Under the pieces are notes generated by a model, which made no database searches, was not told the origin of the DNA, and saw only the letters and a list, made by a program, of their open reading frames with translations. 64,000 nucleotides of DNA from positions 3,931,501-3,995,500 of the forward strand of contig NC_063278.1 in assembly GCF_910591885.1 (NCBI RefSeq), in the 5' to 3' direction. This stretch comes from Bombus terrestris (Eukaryota; Arthropoda; Insecta; Hymenoptera; Apidae). Below, piece after piece: positions 40,328-52,211 of the stretch; within the stretch, counting starts at the first letter, position 1; each line of letters starts with the position of its first letter. A program made the position numbers and the translations under genes.

Positions 40328-41218
40328 GCTTCGAAAATTTGTAATGTAAATTCGTATCTTTATAAACGCGATTAAAAGACTAGAATCTGGAAAGAGATTC
40401 GTTAAATATTACAACGAATACTTTACTTTGCATATACATTTCCATATTATCTGCATTCCGAACATGTTTGCATCTTTAAACCAATTACTGAGAATGCATA
40501 ATTGTCAGAATTGTATATCGCTATTCTTTTCGTTTCTGTCCATTGTAATTTTTAATAACCCAAGGTACTTTTCTTTTAACTCTTGTCTGTTATAATAGCT
40601 AAGAACGTAAATACATAAAACATGAAAGATTAAATGTATCAGTAAAAACGAAAAACCGATGACTGGCAGTTTCCTATTCTTAGCTAAGACTCTTGTTTAG
40701 CAATTTTCGTTGGCACATACTGTGAATAAATCAAAAGTTAACCAGAGGTAAATTCAAACAAGAGACAAAATTCATATTTTGACACAATGCCGTGGATATT
40801 TAATGTTCCACTACATTAAATTTATGTTGCCAATTCTGTATACTTCAGCAAGGAAGTGACATTTACCTTGGCATTTTGCACACACTATGATTTATTACAT
40901 AAAATTGCTTAATACAATTACTTAATACGATTACTGAATACAATTGCTTAATACAATCTGTTATTATTGGCAATTTCAAGCAAACGCTAACTGTGAAAGC
41001 ATTTTACAAAACTCGAATTTGACTCATGATGATCTTACTTCTAGAATCTAAAATATCGGCTAATTAAATTAAACGATTCTGTCATTATTTTAAGCTACGA
41101 AAAAATATTGATTTCTCCGTTAAAGTGAATAATTTTTTAATTATTTTAAATCATTCCTATAGTTGGTTCGATCTATTCGTATCTTCCTACAAAATCTAAA
41201 AATAGCTTTAAGAAAAAA
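40328..41218. other. Intergenic, with a 13-bp tandem repeat
   Basis: AT-rich and without a supportable exon. Only the four-copy tandem repeat at about 40.9 kb stands out. Confidence 0.6.
40908..40958 (+). repeat. 13-bp tandem repeat, four copies
   Basis: CTTAATACAATTA is repeated as CTTAATACGATTA, CTGAATACAATTG and CTTAATACAATC, four head-to-tail units. It lies about 260 bases before the next gene. Confidence 0.8.
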
Positions 41219-42293
41219 ATGTTCACTGAAGTTAGTAAAAACTTAAATAACAACGAAAAATCATTAATCTCTGTAAAGTTGATACAACTTCGTTCAAGTA
41301 TAATTGATAACCAGGGTGGAGGGCAAAACGACTTTAACATTGGAAAAATCGTCTCATTATTTCACAATCTTTCTAATCGTGGATTGAGATTAAAACTGCT
41401 TCGTGCGGCCGAAATTTGTGGGAAACTCTGGCAGAGCTACAAACAAATTCAAGATAAAAGATTAATTCGTATGCGATTGAACGTTCACGTGAGTTAATCG
41501 TTAATTTCTTAAAAATCGTTTGATTTGTTCGTTTAATATTTATTCCCATCGAAGGCAAAGAACAGAGAAAAAAGATTTTCGAAAAGAAATTGGAGTTTCC
41601 GAGGCTCGGGAACAACAGAAAAGAATTTAAGAAAGAAAAAGCTGGAGGATCATGCCGAGGACGTAAAGAAAAGGAGACGAGCTGCCAAGAAAATGCAAGC
41701 CATTCGAAGGAACTTGTCAAATAAGATTACGGAACTTGAAACTAAAGGCAAATAAATAACATCAGAATAAATATTGGTAAAAAATAACAGTATCATAACG
41801 ACGACAGTAGCAAATAATGATAATATAGATAGTAGTAAAAATACCTGACAAGACAATTTAGAAAAAATTTTATTCGAAAGATTCTAATCCAATCTATAGC
41901 TGCACTTTTCAAGTTTAATAACAATTTTAATGATATTTTCGTCATATTAGTTTTTAATTTTAATCGTACATAACGATATCCAACGGTAGAAAAATTGTAC
42001 GTAAAAGGGAAAGTAAACTGATTCTTTTCTAATTGGAAGCATTAAAAAAGAAAATCTTAAATTATATGTAATAAATTAATTTTCTAGAAACTTTAAATCC
42101 AGAAGAAGAAACCGAGCTTAATCGATTGCGTTTAACAGTGGCGAGAAGACCTCCTGACAATTTAGAAGAATATTCTCTAGCGAATGATCGAGCAGAATTA
42201 TCTCGTCTCCAAGAAATAGGTTTATGCTTGACGCAACAGGCTGCAAAAGCTTGTGAATCCACTGTACTCGATGCAATCCAAAAATTAATATAA
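41219..42293 (+). CDS. Unrecognised basic, helix-rich protein (222 aa)
   Basis: Three exons are inferred: 41219-41488, 41555-41747 and 42088-42293. Intron 1 (66 bases, GTGAGT...AAG) is in phase 0. If intron 2 starts with GC at 41748 (AAAG|GCAAAT) and ends at TTTTCTAG 42087, the third frame continues exactly, beginning ETLNPEEETELNRLR. Without that splice the protein stops at TAA 41753. The third exon is clearly coding and is followed at once by AATAAA (42292-42297). Residues 1-90 look alpha-helical (LSNRGLRLKLLRAAEICGKL). Residues 91-155 are very Lys/Arg-rich (KKRRRAAKKM) and could bind nucleic acid or act as a nuclear signal. The last 67 are acidic then helical. No known family is recognised, and upstream exons are not excluded. 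Confidence 0.55.
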
Positions 42294-42297
42294 TAAA
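42292..42297 (+). terminator. Polyadenylation signal
   Basis: AATAAA overlaps the TAA stop of the basic 222-residue protein. Another AATAAA follows about 40 bases later. Their position supports 42088-42293 as a true terminal exon. Confidence 0.6.
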
Positions 42298-43765
42298 ACC
42301 TCGTATTTTTCGACGATACCTATCATACAACTACAATAAACCTTAAAGCTTAGATTACAGGCGTTATTTGCCTATTCTCTGGCCATTTCTCTGCTATAAT
42401 AAAGACAAGTATACATGTAAATATAATAAAGACAAAAACGAAAAGAATTGATAAAAGCACGACAGCGATAGATATCTATCAACATAGTCAACAAATAACG
42501 AAAGACATTCATATCACATTTTAGTTGAATTAATTCGATACTTGCAAACATACATAATTAAATATAATTTTTCTGTTTCATACGCTTTAAATCATCTTTG
42601 AATTAATACCATTGCTTTTTGCTCTTCTGATTCCATATATATTATATGTACGATAAATCTGGCTTTGTCGTTATATATAACGAACATTTGCCTCTAAGTT
42701 CAAACACTAATCTTAGATCAAATTAATCTAAATTAAATTTCTTAGGTGCACGATAAAATAGTAATACTACGCATCTAATAAGCAAAATATATTATATTTA
42801 TCTTAACGATTGAGGACTGCTTATCGCTATATCAACATTTTATAGCTCTAATTTCTCGAATGTGTATTTTCATTTCGACACGAGAGATTCGTCTGTTATC
42901 ATTCTACATATGAAATACTTAACCATGCTATCTTACGTATTTCGTTCAATTTGAATACTCAAATACGTGCAATCGGATCACAAATACGATCGAACTGTAT
43001 CAACTAGATTTTGGCGAAATTTTTTTATGATCAAAAAGCGATCCATTCCATCAGATTGTATATATTTACAATTATTGGCCTTTCTTCGTCAATTTTTCAA
43101 ACTTCAAAGATATTTGTACAATGTTAATAACGATATTAGCAAGCATGATTCTTTTATACTGTCACAGTAAGTACAATCTTCGATGTATTAAATAACCTTT
43201 AAAATACCGTCTGAATAATTTATCGTAACATTGTGTAACTGATATAGTCATTAATAATAGCGCTAAACGACGGTCGTACCTCTATAATATCAAATGTCAT
43301 GGCACAAGACACCAACACGGATATATATTTTGATAAATTAAATACCAGTCTGTTCGAAGTATATCCCGTATTGATTTCACCAAACTGGGTAAAAATATGA
43401 AATCATCGACAAAAGTCTCCATACAGCGATAAAAAGTCAGAGTTTTTATTAAAGTAAAAAATCATTAAAATATCATTGCAAAGTTAGTGGATACTACTTT
43501 AAGAAAAACTTCAAACAAAAAGAATTCTTACTCGGCTAAGAGCTATATTATATTTTTTCTTCGTATAACAATAATAAAAAACTAATATTTCAAATTACCC
43601 TCTATTTTAAAAAATTGTCTTTTTATAAGATGTACAAAGACTTTATGTAACATTATCACTGATTGTATAAATTCTTTATTAAATATGAAATACATCATAC
43701 ATATATAAAAATACATATATGATTCTTGTTATAACGGATGAAATATTTATAAATACAAGTACAGG
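42298..43765. other. Intergenic, nothing firmly supported
   Basis: A frame at 42967-43166 ends in a perfect CA|GTAAGT donor and reads plausibly (LAFLRQFFKLQRYLYNV), but its phase does not fit the next acceptor at 43848. Otherwise this is AT-rich DNA without features. Confidence 0.5.
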
Positions 43766-43774
43766 TATAAAAAG
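43766..43774 (+). promoter_or_regulatory. TATA box
   Basis: TATAAAAAG stands 77 bases before the ATG at 43843. A TCA initiator-like triplet about 32 bases downstream (A at 43798) is correctly placed for a transcription start. Confidence 0.45.
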
Positions 43775-43842
43775 ACATATGTATATACAATATCTTCAAA
43801 ATTCTCTCTTTTTTTTTACAAATACTAATTATTGATATTTAT

Positions 43843-44193
43843 ATGCAGATATTACAAATCTGTTTGAAAGAAACTTCGTTATTAGATAAATTACACTCGC
43901 ATATAAGCGATTGCAGCAATTATCCCTGTATGTTTTCAAAAATCATTGAAAACGAGTCGATGAAATCCGTTGTATCCATAATACGAAGTGATACAATAGA
44001 CGATGTCATCGGTAAGGAGTTCAAACAAAATATACAAGACTGTACAGTTTGGTGGAAATTATTCAAACATTTCAATAAGAATGCAAGTGCTCGTCGTGAG
44101 TTAGGCAGATGCTTGTTTCAAACGTTTTCATTCGTAAGCAATGATTCAAACAATGGTGAAAAAAAAGAGGAATACGTTTATGAGAGAGAATGA
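43843..44193 (+). CDS. Unrecognised small protein (116 aa)
   Basis: A single open frame from ATG 43843 to TGA 44191-44193. It is mixed and protein-like (SVVSIIRSDTIDDVIGKEF, WWKLFKHFNKNASARREL) with five cysteines and a charged tail (GEKKEEYVYERE). There is no signal peptide or membrane segment. A consensus TATA box lies 77 bases upstream. The bases ATGCAG at the start could instead be a splice acceptor, making this a terminal exon with ATA as its first codon, but no matching donor was found in phase. No family is recognised. Confidence 0.4.
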   Translation: MQILQICLKETSLLDKLHSHISDCSNYPCMFSKIIENESMKSVVSIIRSDTIDDVIGKEFKQNIQDCTVWWKLFKHFNKNASARRELGRCLFQTFSFVSNDSNNGEKKEEYVYERE

Positions 44194-44740
44194 AATAAAT
44201 TAGATAAAAAGAATCTTCATTAAAACGCATTATTTTATGTTTGTAGAAATGTAGAGAACCCGTTTTGGATAAAGTAAGATTACTCTTATTTAACACGAAA
44301 GAAAAATGAAGGTAATATTAGTATGGATCACAGCATCGGAATAATTGAACACTGGAAGAGGAATATTAAAATCTTTTTGTAAAAAGATCGTTTGTTAAAA
44401 AATAGAACTTTTATATATTTCTCAAATATAACAATTATACATTCAGAACACTGTTTTTATAGGAATCCTTAATACTAATATCTTCTACATTTTACGCAAA
44501 ATTATATAATTCGTAGGTATTTGTGTCCCCTGTTGTACAAATTGATTTCGTAGCACCCAGATTTCATAACACTTAATACATATTATTAAAAATATAATAC
44601 TGTATGCTACATGTTTTATCAACACAGACGTATTATATCTATAATACACAATAGCATTTTATTGAGGAACTTAATTGATATTAGTAAGATAAAAGATTAG
44701 TAAGATATTTAGAAAAGGAAAAAGTTAACATTAAATGTCG
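44194..44740. other. Intergenic, nothing recognised
   Basis: AT-rich DNA between the small ORF and the retrotransposon remnant. Confidence 0.6.
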
Positions 44741-44744
44741 ATAA

Positions 44745-45360
44745 ATCGAAGGTTCTTCATTCCGGAAAAGGAGGCGGTAGAAGTAAGAAGAGAAAATGGG
44801 AATGGAAAGAAAAAGAATTGGAGCAAATAATACAATATCTTAAATATTTAGCATATATTTTTAGTAAAAGCGAGAAAAATATAGAACAGTTGAAAGGGTT
44901 GATAAGGAAAGGTAATCTGGCATTAAAGCAAATGTGTGGAATTGAAGTTTATTTGACTTATTGGAAATAAATTTATTTGACAGTCTGGTAAAGAAGCCAA
45001 ATTGATCGGTATCTAGGGCGAGATATAATAATTTAAAGGAAACAGAGATAATATTAGGAAATTGATATGATGACAAACACAGAGTATGTATGATATGGGG
45101 AATGGGCGATCCGATATAACACTTTCTAAGGCTGTACAGTGGGATTGAAAAAGGAAATGTAAAAATTGAGGAGATTTTGAGCAATAAGGGCTCAAAAGAA
45201 GGGACAAAATGGCTAGAGATGTTGGATAGAGAAAGGAAGAAGAGGACAGAGATGTGCGAGTCAATTGCGGACAACGGTTAGAGCTGATGTTAATGGGGTT
45301 AAAAGGGAAGGTAAGCAAGCAGGAGAAAACAAATGTAATACTACAAGAAAACAATAAGCA
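44745..45360 (+). mobile_element. Dead non-LTR retrotransposon (reverse transcriptase) fragment
   Basis: The plus strand is abruptly purine-rich. Read across frames it gives FRKGGGR-type text (GKGGGRSKKRKWEWKEKE), then YLKYLAYIFSKSEKNIEQL and ALKQMCGI. This is the characteristic order GKGGGRRKK...WKWKGK...KYLGYTLQKNG...MGQVWGIG in the post-catalytic part of jockey/R1-like reverse transcriptases common in bees and ants. Many stops and frameshifts follow, and later parts (TKWLEMLDRERKKRTEMCE-like) are recognisable only by composition. The catalytic domain and tail are absent. The long minus-strand frame over the same bases is an artefact of purine bias. Confidence 0.6.
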
Positions 45361-45621
45361 ATAGTTTTACATTAGTTCAGCTTTAATTTTAATTTTCTGT
45401 GAGCTAAATCAATCAAGTTCCTTTTCTAAAGATATTGAACCGAAAAATAAAATAATAGTAACAAAATAGAAGCGTATTTGATGAACTATCCTTGATTACT
45501 ATGTATATACCTAATATCACCATTTTCAAATGAATGTTCATTAATTCAATTTCTAAAAACTATACCAGTAACTAAAACCTAATCATTTTGGAGACTATTT
45601 CTTATTCTCAGTTACTGTATT

Positions 45622-48600
45622 CTATACCCATATTTTAAATCCAGCACCTTTTTTACAATGTCGTATAATGTTTAAAATGCCGATTATCATGTAAAGTATT
45701 GATATAGCAATATAATAACCACCATAAACAAAATACTGGAAAAAAGTACAATGTAAAACATTTCAATATCAATATCAATACGGTTATCAGTATCAAATAG
45801 AAATCTAATCAACTAATAGAACTCATAAAAAGAAATAAGAACAAGTTATTTTTTTAATTTGTTTATTCACTTTATGCTTTTATATTTTATTTAAAATAAT
45901 TAAAAATTATTAAACGTTAGATGTCACAAATATGGATTTTTTATATCTTATATCATTTATCACATTCCTCGTATCTTTAATATATTTACATTAGGAAAGT
46001 TTCAATAAGTTAAAATTTTGCATAACTTGAAAATAAAAAGTAAAATAACTAATTCTGCAGTTAATATGATAAAATATTATTATGTAATTGAAATATTAAA
46101 GATTTTATATATAAATAAGTATTGTTTAGTACTTGTAATAAATTGAACTGATATTGTAACATCCTTGCTATCTATAGTTATATATTATTGAAAAATTTTT
46201 ACTTTCTAATAATTCCAGCTATAAAAGTTATTTTTTCCAACGTTGAATGTACATTAAAACGTACAATGCTATTAATAATCATATATTAATTTAAAATCAT
46301 TATTACAATATAAAAGTACCATCGCAAATTGTTAATACCAAATATGTATCACACATGTCACACCACATCAAATGTCATTAATAAATAAAATTTAGTTACT
46401 AAGTTATAGAATCTAAAATTACTAATAGGTGAAAAACTATTTTAAGTTAATATAATAACTAATTATTAATAAAATAAGTACACTAATGCCTGTTGAATTA
46501 TTACATTCTCGGATCTGACTTTCAAAATTATCTAAAAAGATAGGTGTAGTGGAAATTATAGGCTACTATATTTTTCGAATTTGCTTGTTTCTTAAGCGGG
46601 ACAGGAACTAAATGTAAGAAACATCGAGCGTAAGTGAAATACGCACGATCGTGCTTATTCATTCAATTCAAGTTCGTTCCAATATCAATGTTCAATATCA
46701 TTTTAGAACCTCACCGATTTGATTAATATTATTTTTCTTATTTTTTAGTTCTAGCCTATGGCATAAGCCTACGACAGTTAAATAGACGTTGCTATACTAT
46801 ATTATACAAACAAAATAAGCAATACCAGGTATATATTCATTCTCAATGTAAAACATCGGGGTAAATAATTCTTTAACCAATAGTTATTAACACTTTTTCG
46901 ACACATTTTTATGAGTTTTATTAGCTCTAATAGTATTTAAATAATAATCTTACCTGAGATCTCATATTTAATTTTAAATTTCCATTCACTACTATAGCTG
47001 TTAATACACTTTGCAATAGTAATGCAAGAAAAGTATTTATACCAAATATTAAACCATGACTATCTTCTGATATGCATTTTGCAACTTCAAAACTGTAAAT
47101 TATACACATAAAATTAAAATATATGTGGCCTATTATTTTATTTGTAACAAATAATTTCATATGAAACTGAACCTTGCAACAGTAACCATTGTATGATAAA
47201 TGATTCCAAATAATATGTACATAGCATATAACAACCAAATACTGCAACTATATGAAGATACCACTAATAAAATACCTTCCACAAGTGACATACATGATAC
47301 TACTATGTCTCCAATTAAAGACCAATTAAATGGTATCTTCCCAATACAGAAAACAGTGATTGTACCTATTAATAAAAATAGATACATTGTATTACTATCA
47401 CAAATATTAATTTATATATATTATACTATGTTACTTTATCAATTAAGTTATTTACATTGTACAAAATAATTTGTTCACCTATAATTGTATATAAAGCATC
47501 TACAGCTCCATTGTAAATTTTATCTCCAGGGACTACAGCAGTTTGCCACAATAATTGTATATAACTAATAACTTGCAAATATCCACAAGTTGAAAATGAC
47601 CACCATATTGACCATTTTACAACATGACTATTCAAATATGCTTGTAAAAAATCTTTCCATAATAGAACATAAGCTTCTTTAACTTTATGTATTAGTGAAA
47701 TATTAGAAAAAGAACACTCAGATTGTTCAGAACTGTGTAAAACTTGATTTATATCATTTTGTTGCGATACAATTGTTCCATTATGAGCTAAGAAATTATT
47801 TTTATTTTTTCTATGAAAGTAAATAGACTGGCCAACTGAAGGTATAAAGAATGCCCATATTGTTGCAAATGTAACAGCTGAAAGATGAAAATTATTTTAT
47901 ATGACGAATTGAATTTTTTAATAAAATATGTGTTATTAGAAATATAATAACCTACAATAAAATAAATCTCTTATAAATCAATCAAATTAATTATAATTCA
48001 TTCCTCTTTTAAATTAAAGAATTTAAAAGCTTACAAGTATAAAAGATCTTTTGCCATATACTAATATCTAAGTTATTATTTAAAAAAAACATAACATACA
48101 TATTTTTTATCTCACATTAATATAAAAATGATCATTTCTATTTTATATAAATGCACAAAAATAAGTACCTCCAATTGTAAGGTAATTTAATTGATGATAA
48201 TTTAATATATCAAAAGATACTGTTAATTGTGCAATAATACCAGCCATACAACGACCAACTAGAGCTGCTGCTTTTGTATGACTTGTTACTTCCTGATAAT
48301 GTTTTTTGTCAACTTTAGCATAGATATATGTGTAATATGCTACTTCTGTGGATAAAAACAAGCCATAAAAGAATTCTAAAACTTGCATAGTTAAAACATC
48401 TTGTCCAAGTATTATTAAGAGAAATGTAATAGTTCCAGAAAGACCACATAAAATAATAATTGGCTTATATCGTACAAAGTCGGTTATTAAAAATACAATA
48501 ATTAACGTTGCAAAATAGGAATATGTGGAAACAGGAAATATTTTCTGGTTTACCTGAAAAATAATGACAATCTTACAAAATTTTGTATTACAAATGTATT

Positions 48601-48891
48601 ATGTAACAACTGTTCAAAATAAATAAAAAATTCAACAAAAAGAATACATGTAAAATTCGCAACATTTTCAAAATTATTCATTAATTTCTATAACTACTAC
48701 TATTAACTACTACTTATTATTATTATAACTACTACTAATATTAGTTATTATGTATATAATTTATTTACTTGAACATCTGTAAAATTTTTCCATGGTCCTG
48801 TTAAATAATCAGTCACAAAAGACTCTGAAGGCCTAAACTCTTTAAAGCAACCAAATACACACAAAATACATGAAATTATTATCCACTTCAT
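45622..48891 (-). CDS. SLC19-family folate/thiamine transporter
   Basis: Six coding exons on the minus strand: 48891-48769, 48553-48169, 47877-47479, 47365-47173, 47092-46954 and 45735-45622. Phases close exactly to 450 residues, close to the family's roughly 450-590. It is a multi-pass plasma-membrane carrier. Family hallmarks are FFYGLFLSTEVAYYTYIYAK followed by KHYQEVTSHTKAAALVGR, the GDKIYNGAVDALYTIIG block, the W-YAMYILFGIIYHTMV helix and the ISEDSHGLIFGINTFLAL helix. These match reduced folate carrier and thiamine transporters in order. The central loop after exon 3's start is short and polar. Which vitamin it moves cannot be told from sequence; insect members are usually called thiamine transporters. 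It is head-to-head with TMEM43. Confidence 0.9.
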
Positions 48892-49921
48892 ACTAATAGC
48901 ATACTTCTCTCTCCTGCTTTGCTCTGATTTGATTTCTTAAATTATATTGTGCAATATCCTTTCAACATATTTTTATGTCACATGTCATTCATATTTCATT
49001 CAGAGTATCTAAAAAACACATGTATTACCAATTTACAAAATTGATTTGATCATTCTATGTCATCACTCAAATCATGATCATTCCAACTTCACAATAGCTT
49101 TTCAAATATAATTTTGAACTTTCTATTTCACTGGCACTAAAACTTTCTTCTACATTCAATCAATTTCTAATAATTATTTTCCTACGATGTTAATTTTGTT
49201 AACATTCAATATTGTTGCTTTAATATTGTTACCAATAATATTATAATTATAACCAAATTTTATAAAATTTTCTTATAATACCCAAAAAAATAATACCCCA
49301 AAAAATCCTTTCTTATAATACCCAAACAAGCAATAATTTAAAAACTTACTGTCTACGTTGGATATTAATTTTGATTTTATTCATAAAGTCACAAATAACT
49401 TTATTATTTAAAACGCCATAACATACAACTCACAACTTAAACGATACTGACAGTCCCGACCAACTGTACATTCACTAGTCCAAATTGTAAGATCGAACAA
49501 GATGAGGGCGCGACGATCTTATCCTTATCATACAATAAGAAGTTAAAGGAAGGGAAGATTTTATCGAATTAAGCTGGCATCAAGTGGCATATATGTGTAT
49601 ACAATTAAATAAATTTTAATTAAATGTCATTAGAATTCTTCGAGCGCACGCATGTGATTTATGGTATCATCGAACAGTTACAACAAATCGATTTGTATGC
49701 AGTTACACGAATCCAAATGTAACATTGTACAATGCGTAAAATCCATTGAGCAATATTCACCAGTCTAATTTTGAACAGACCGATTCATGACAAATGCACA
49801 TTGTATGTACGCACTTTGAACCAACACTCGTCTGAAATTATATATAAAATGTTATTTTAGATGATTTAGTCACAATAAATAAGTCAGAAGTTCTTACAGC
49901 CATATAATGTAATCTGTTAAA
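48892..49921. promoter_or_regulatory. Shared upstream region of SLC19 and TMEM43
   Basis: About 1 kb separates the two start codons. On the minus strand GACA|GTAAGT ends a likely non-coding first exon of the SLC19 gene at about 49350. The short GC-richer stretch at 49430-49560 is the best candidate for a two-way promoter. No TATA box was seen. Confidence 0.45.
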
Positions 49922-51596
49922 ATGTATCGTACAAATGTAAGCATAACAACCACTACTGCTTACTTTCTTTTAGTTCTAACTTTTATTTTTAATTAATATA
50001 ACATATATGATATTTTCATGCAGTATTTCATGTATCATATACTTCATGTCATCATAACATGATTTATAAAAAATTATCTTTTATAGCAAAATGGGCAACC
50101 CCAAAGGGCAAATACTGAACCCATTCATCAAAATCGAACAAATGGAGGAAGGCAACCTCCTCCTATAAATATTCCAATAACAGTTTCAGAGCAATTTAGA
50201 GAATCATGGTTAACTGCTATTATTGGACTTATTATGTTTGCAACTGGCATGTGCCTTTTATTTTGGAATGAGGTTTGTGAATTGATTAAACAGAAAAGTT
50301 TATATTTTAAAACTACATTTATTATGTAGTTTACTTTATAGTATACTATATCTATAATATTATAGGGAAGAGCAGTGAAAGTAGCACATTCTTTAGACGA
50401 AGCTTTACATAATGTAGCAGTGCTCCCAAATACGATGAAATTATTATCTGAATATGAAGGACGTTTGATACATTTATCAGGTCCATTAAAGATATCAGAA
50501 CCATTAACTGAACCTGATTATGGCGTGATTGTATCAAGTGTGAAACTGAAACGCAGAGTTCAGATGTACCAATGGGTTGAGATAGAAGAAGAAAGAAGGT
50601 ATGTTATAAAACATGTTTCTTTTCATTATAAATAAATTTGTATAATTTATCATTTATGTAATTTAGCTTTGGAGGAGTAGCAGAAGAAGAAAAGCATTAT
50701 TATTACACAACAGAATGGAAAGATAAACTTGTTGATTCAGATCATTTCTATATTAGAACTGGTCATCATAATCCAAAAGAAATGCCTATTAAAAGCCAAG
50801 TGCAGATTGCAGATGAAGTTAAGATTGGTGCATTTACTCTTGGAACTGAATTGAAAAAGAATTTTAATGATTTTGTAGAAGTTACCAGTGATGAAAGACC
50901 TGAAAGTAGAGATATTAAAATGCACTCGGGTTTATACTATCATAGCTCTAATTTATGGGAACCTGAGGTATACACCTATATCTTTGAATTTATTATGAAC
51001 TTAAAACAATATACTAAATAATTGACCTATTTGTTTATAGGTAGGTGACATACGTATACAATTTTCCTATGCAGGAAAAGGAGGAGATATATATTCCATA
51101 GTTGGCATGTTACAAAAAGGAACTATTGTACCATATATTACAACACATGGAGAAGAAATTTTACTTCAACGAAAGCACAAAATATCAGTAGATCAAATGT
51201 TTCATTTAGAACATGTGCACAATTACTGGCGTACGTGGAGTATTAGGTAACATAATTTTCAATATTCCTCGAAATCTTAAAATTTATTATTATAATATTC
51301 CTAATTATTTCAGAGGGCTTGGATGGTTAGTCCTATTTTTAGCAACAACATGTTTAGCAAACATATTAAGGACAATAATTCTGAATTCAACTTTCTTATG
51401 TGGAATTATTGCAGTTGAATCTTTAACAATGTCTGTATCAATGTCTATTAGTTTACTAGTAATTGGTTTTGCTTGGGTTTGGTATCGACCAGTAATAGGT
51501 CTTTGCCTAGCATTAGCATCAATTTTACCATTTATTTATTCAACATTAACATCAGCATCTCAATCTCAAAACCGTGATAATTATAGAAGGCTATGA
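49922..51596 (+). CDS. TMEM43: Transmembrane protein 43 homologue (LUMA)
   Basis: Six exons: 49922-49936, 50087-50272, 50366-50598, 50667-50967, 51041-51246 and 51314-51596. They give 407 residues with all phases closing (human protein 400). Exon 1 encodes only MYRTN. One membrane segment lies near residues 48-65 (LTAIIGLIMFATGMCLLFW). A long luminal domain follows with GRAVKVAHSLDEALHNV, then three to four C-terminal membrane segments from about residue 315 (GLGWLVLFLATTCLANIL onward). TMEM43 is an ER/inner nuclear membrane protein that binds lamins and emerin and organises the nuclear envelope. Nothing is broken. Confidence 0.93.
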
Positions 51597-51797
51597 ATTT
51601 TTATTAAATAATTATATTTTACATATGTAAATATATTAACATATATCCTCTTTTTCATTATACTTCAATGTGCTTATTTTGTGTGATCTAGCAAAAAATG
51701 TTATTATAATCTAGTCATACTAAATTTCATCAACTATATCGTAAACTGTTATATTATAGAAATGTCATTAATAGTTACAAATATCTAAAATGTAGGC

Positions 51798-51803
51798 AAT
51801 AAA
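51798..51803 (+). terminator. Polyadenylation signal of TMEM43
   Basis: AATAAA about 200 bases after the TMEM43 stop codon, with another at about 51944. Transcript ends before the UPF3 promoter are expected here. Confidence 0.5.
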
Positions 51804-52065
51804 TTATTTTGTAAACATTAAATACCTTTGTATAATTTTATGAATTAGGTTATTTCAGTAATAACCTTTTCTTACCCTTAATTAAAAATCTTATAATGTG
51901 CAATATTATTCTGCGAAAGTTTGAATATTATAATTTACAAGAAATAAATATCCGTTTTGATTTTATTCCCTAGATGTAAAATACATGTGCATTGAAAAAT
52001 TCCCTAATGAATGGAAGTTTGTTTTTCCTCTATCCATCCAATAATATTTTTACGATTTAGTAAAA

Positions 52066-52077
52066 CAAGATGGCCGC
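52066..52077 (+). promoter_or_regulatory. YY1/Pho-like site at the UPF3 start
   Basis: CAAGATGGCCGC contains the AAGATGGC core of YY1/Pleiohomeotic sites, which often overlie transcription starts of housekeeping genes. It lies 135 bases before the UPF3 ATG. Confidence 0.35.
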
Positions 52078-52211
52078 GAAAACTTTGTAAACGGAAACGT
52101 TTAATTTGATGACTCGAAGAAAAATTGCATGCTTTGAATATTATTTTTGATTAGAGTGTATCGGATTGACACAAAATAGACCAGATTTGCCAAGAAATTA
52201 AATAAATGTAG

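Noticed and set aside
42967..43166. Possible exon upstream of the 116-residue ORF
   Set aside because: Excellent GTAAGT donor, but joining it to the acceptor at 43848 breaks the frame.
44861..45274. 137-codon frame on the minus strand
   Set aside because: It is the antisense of a purine-rich dead retrotransposon, so stops are depleted; the sense strand carries the recognisable text.
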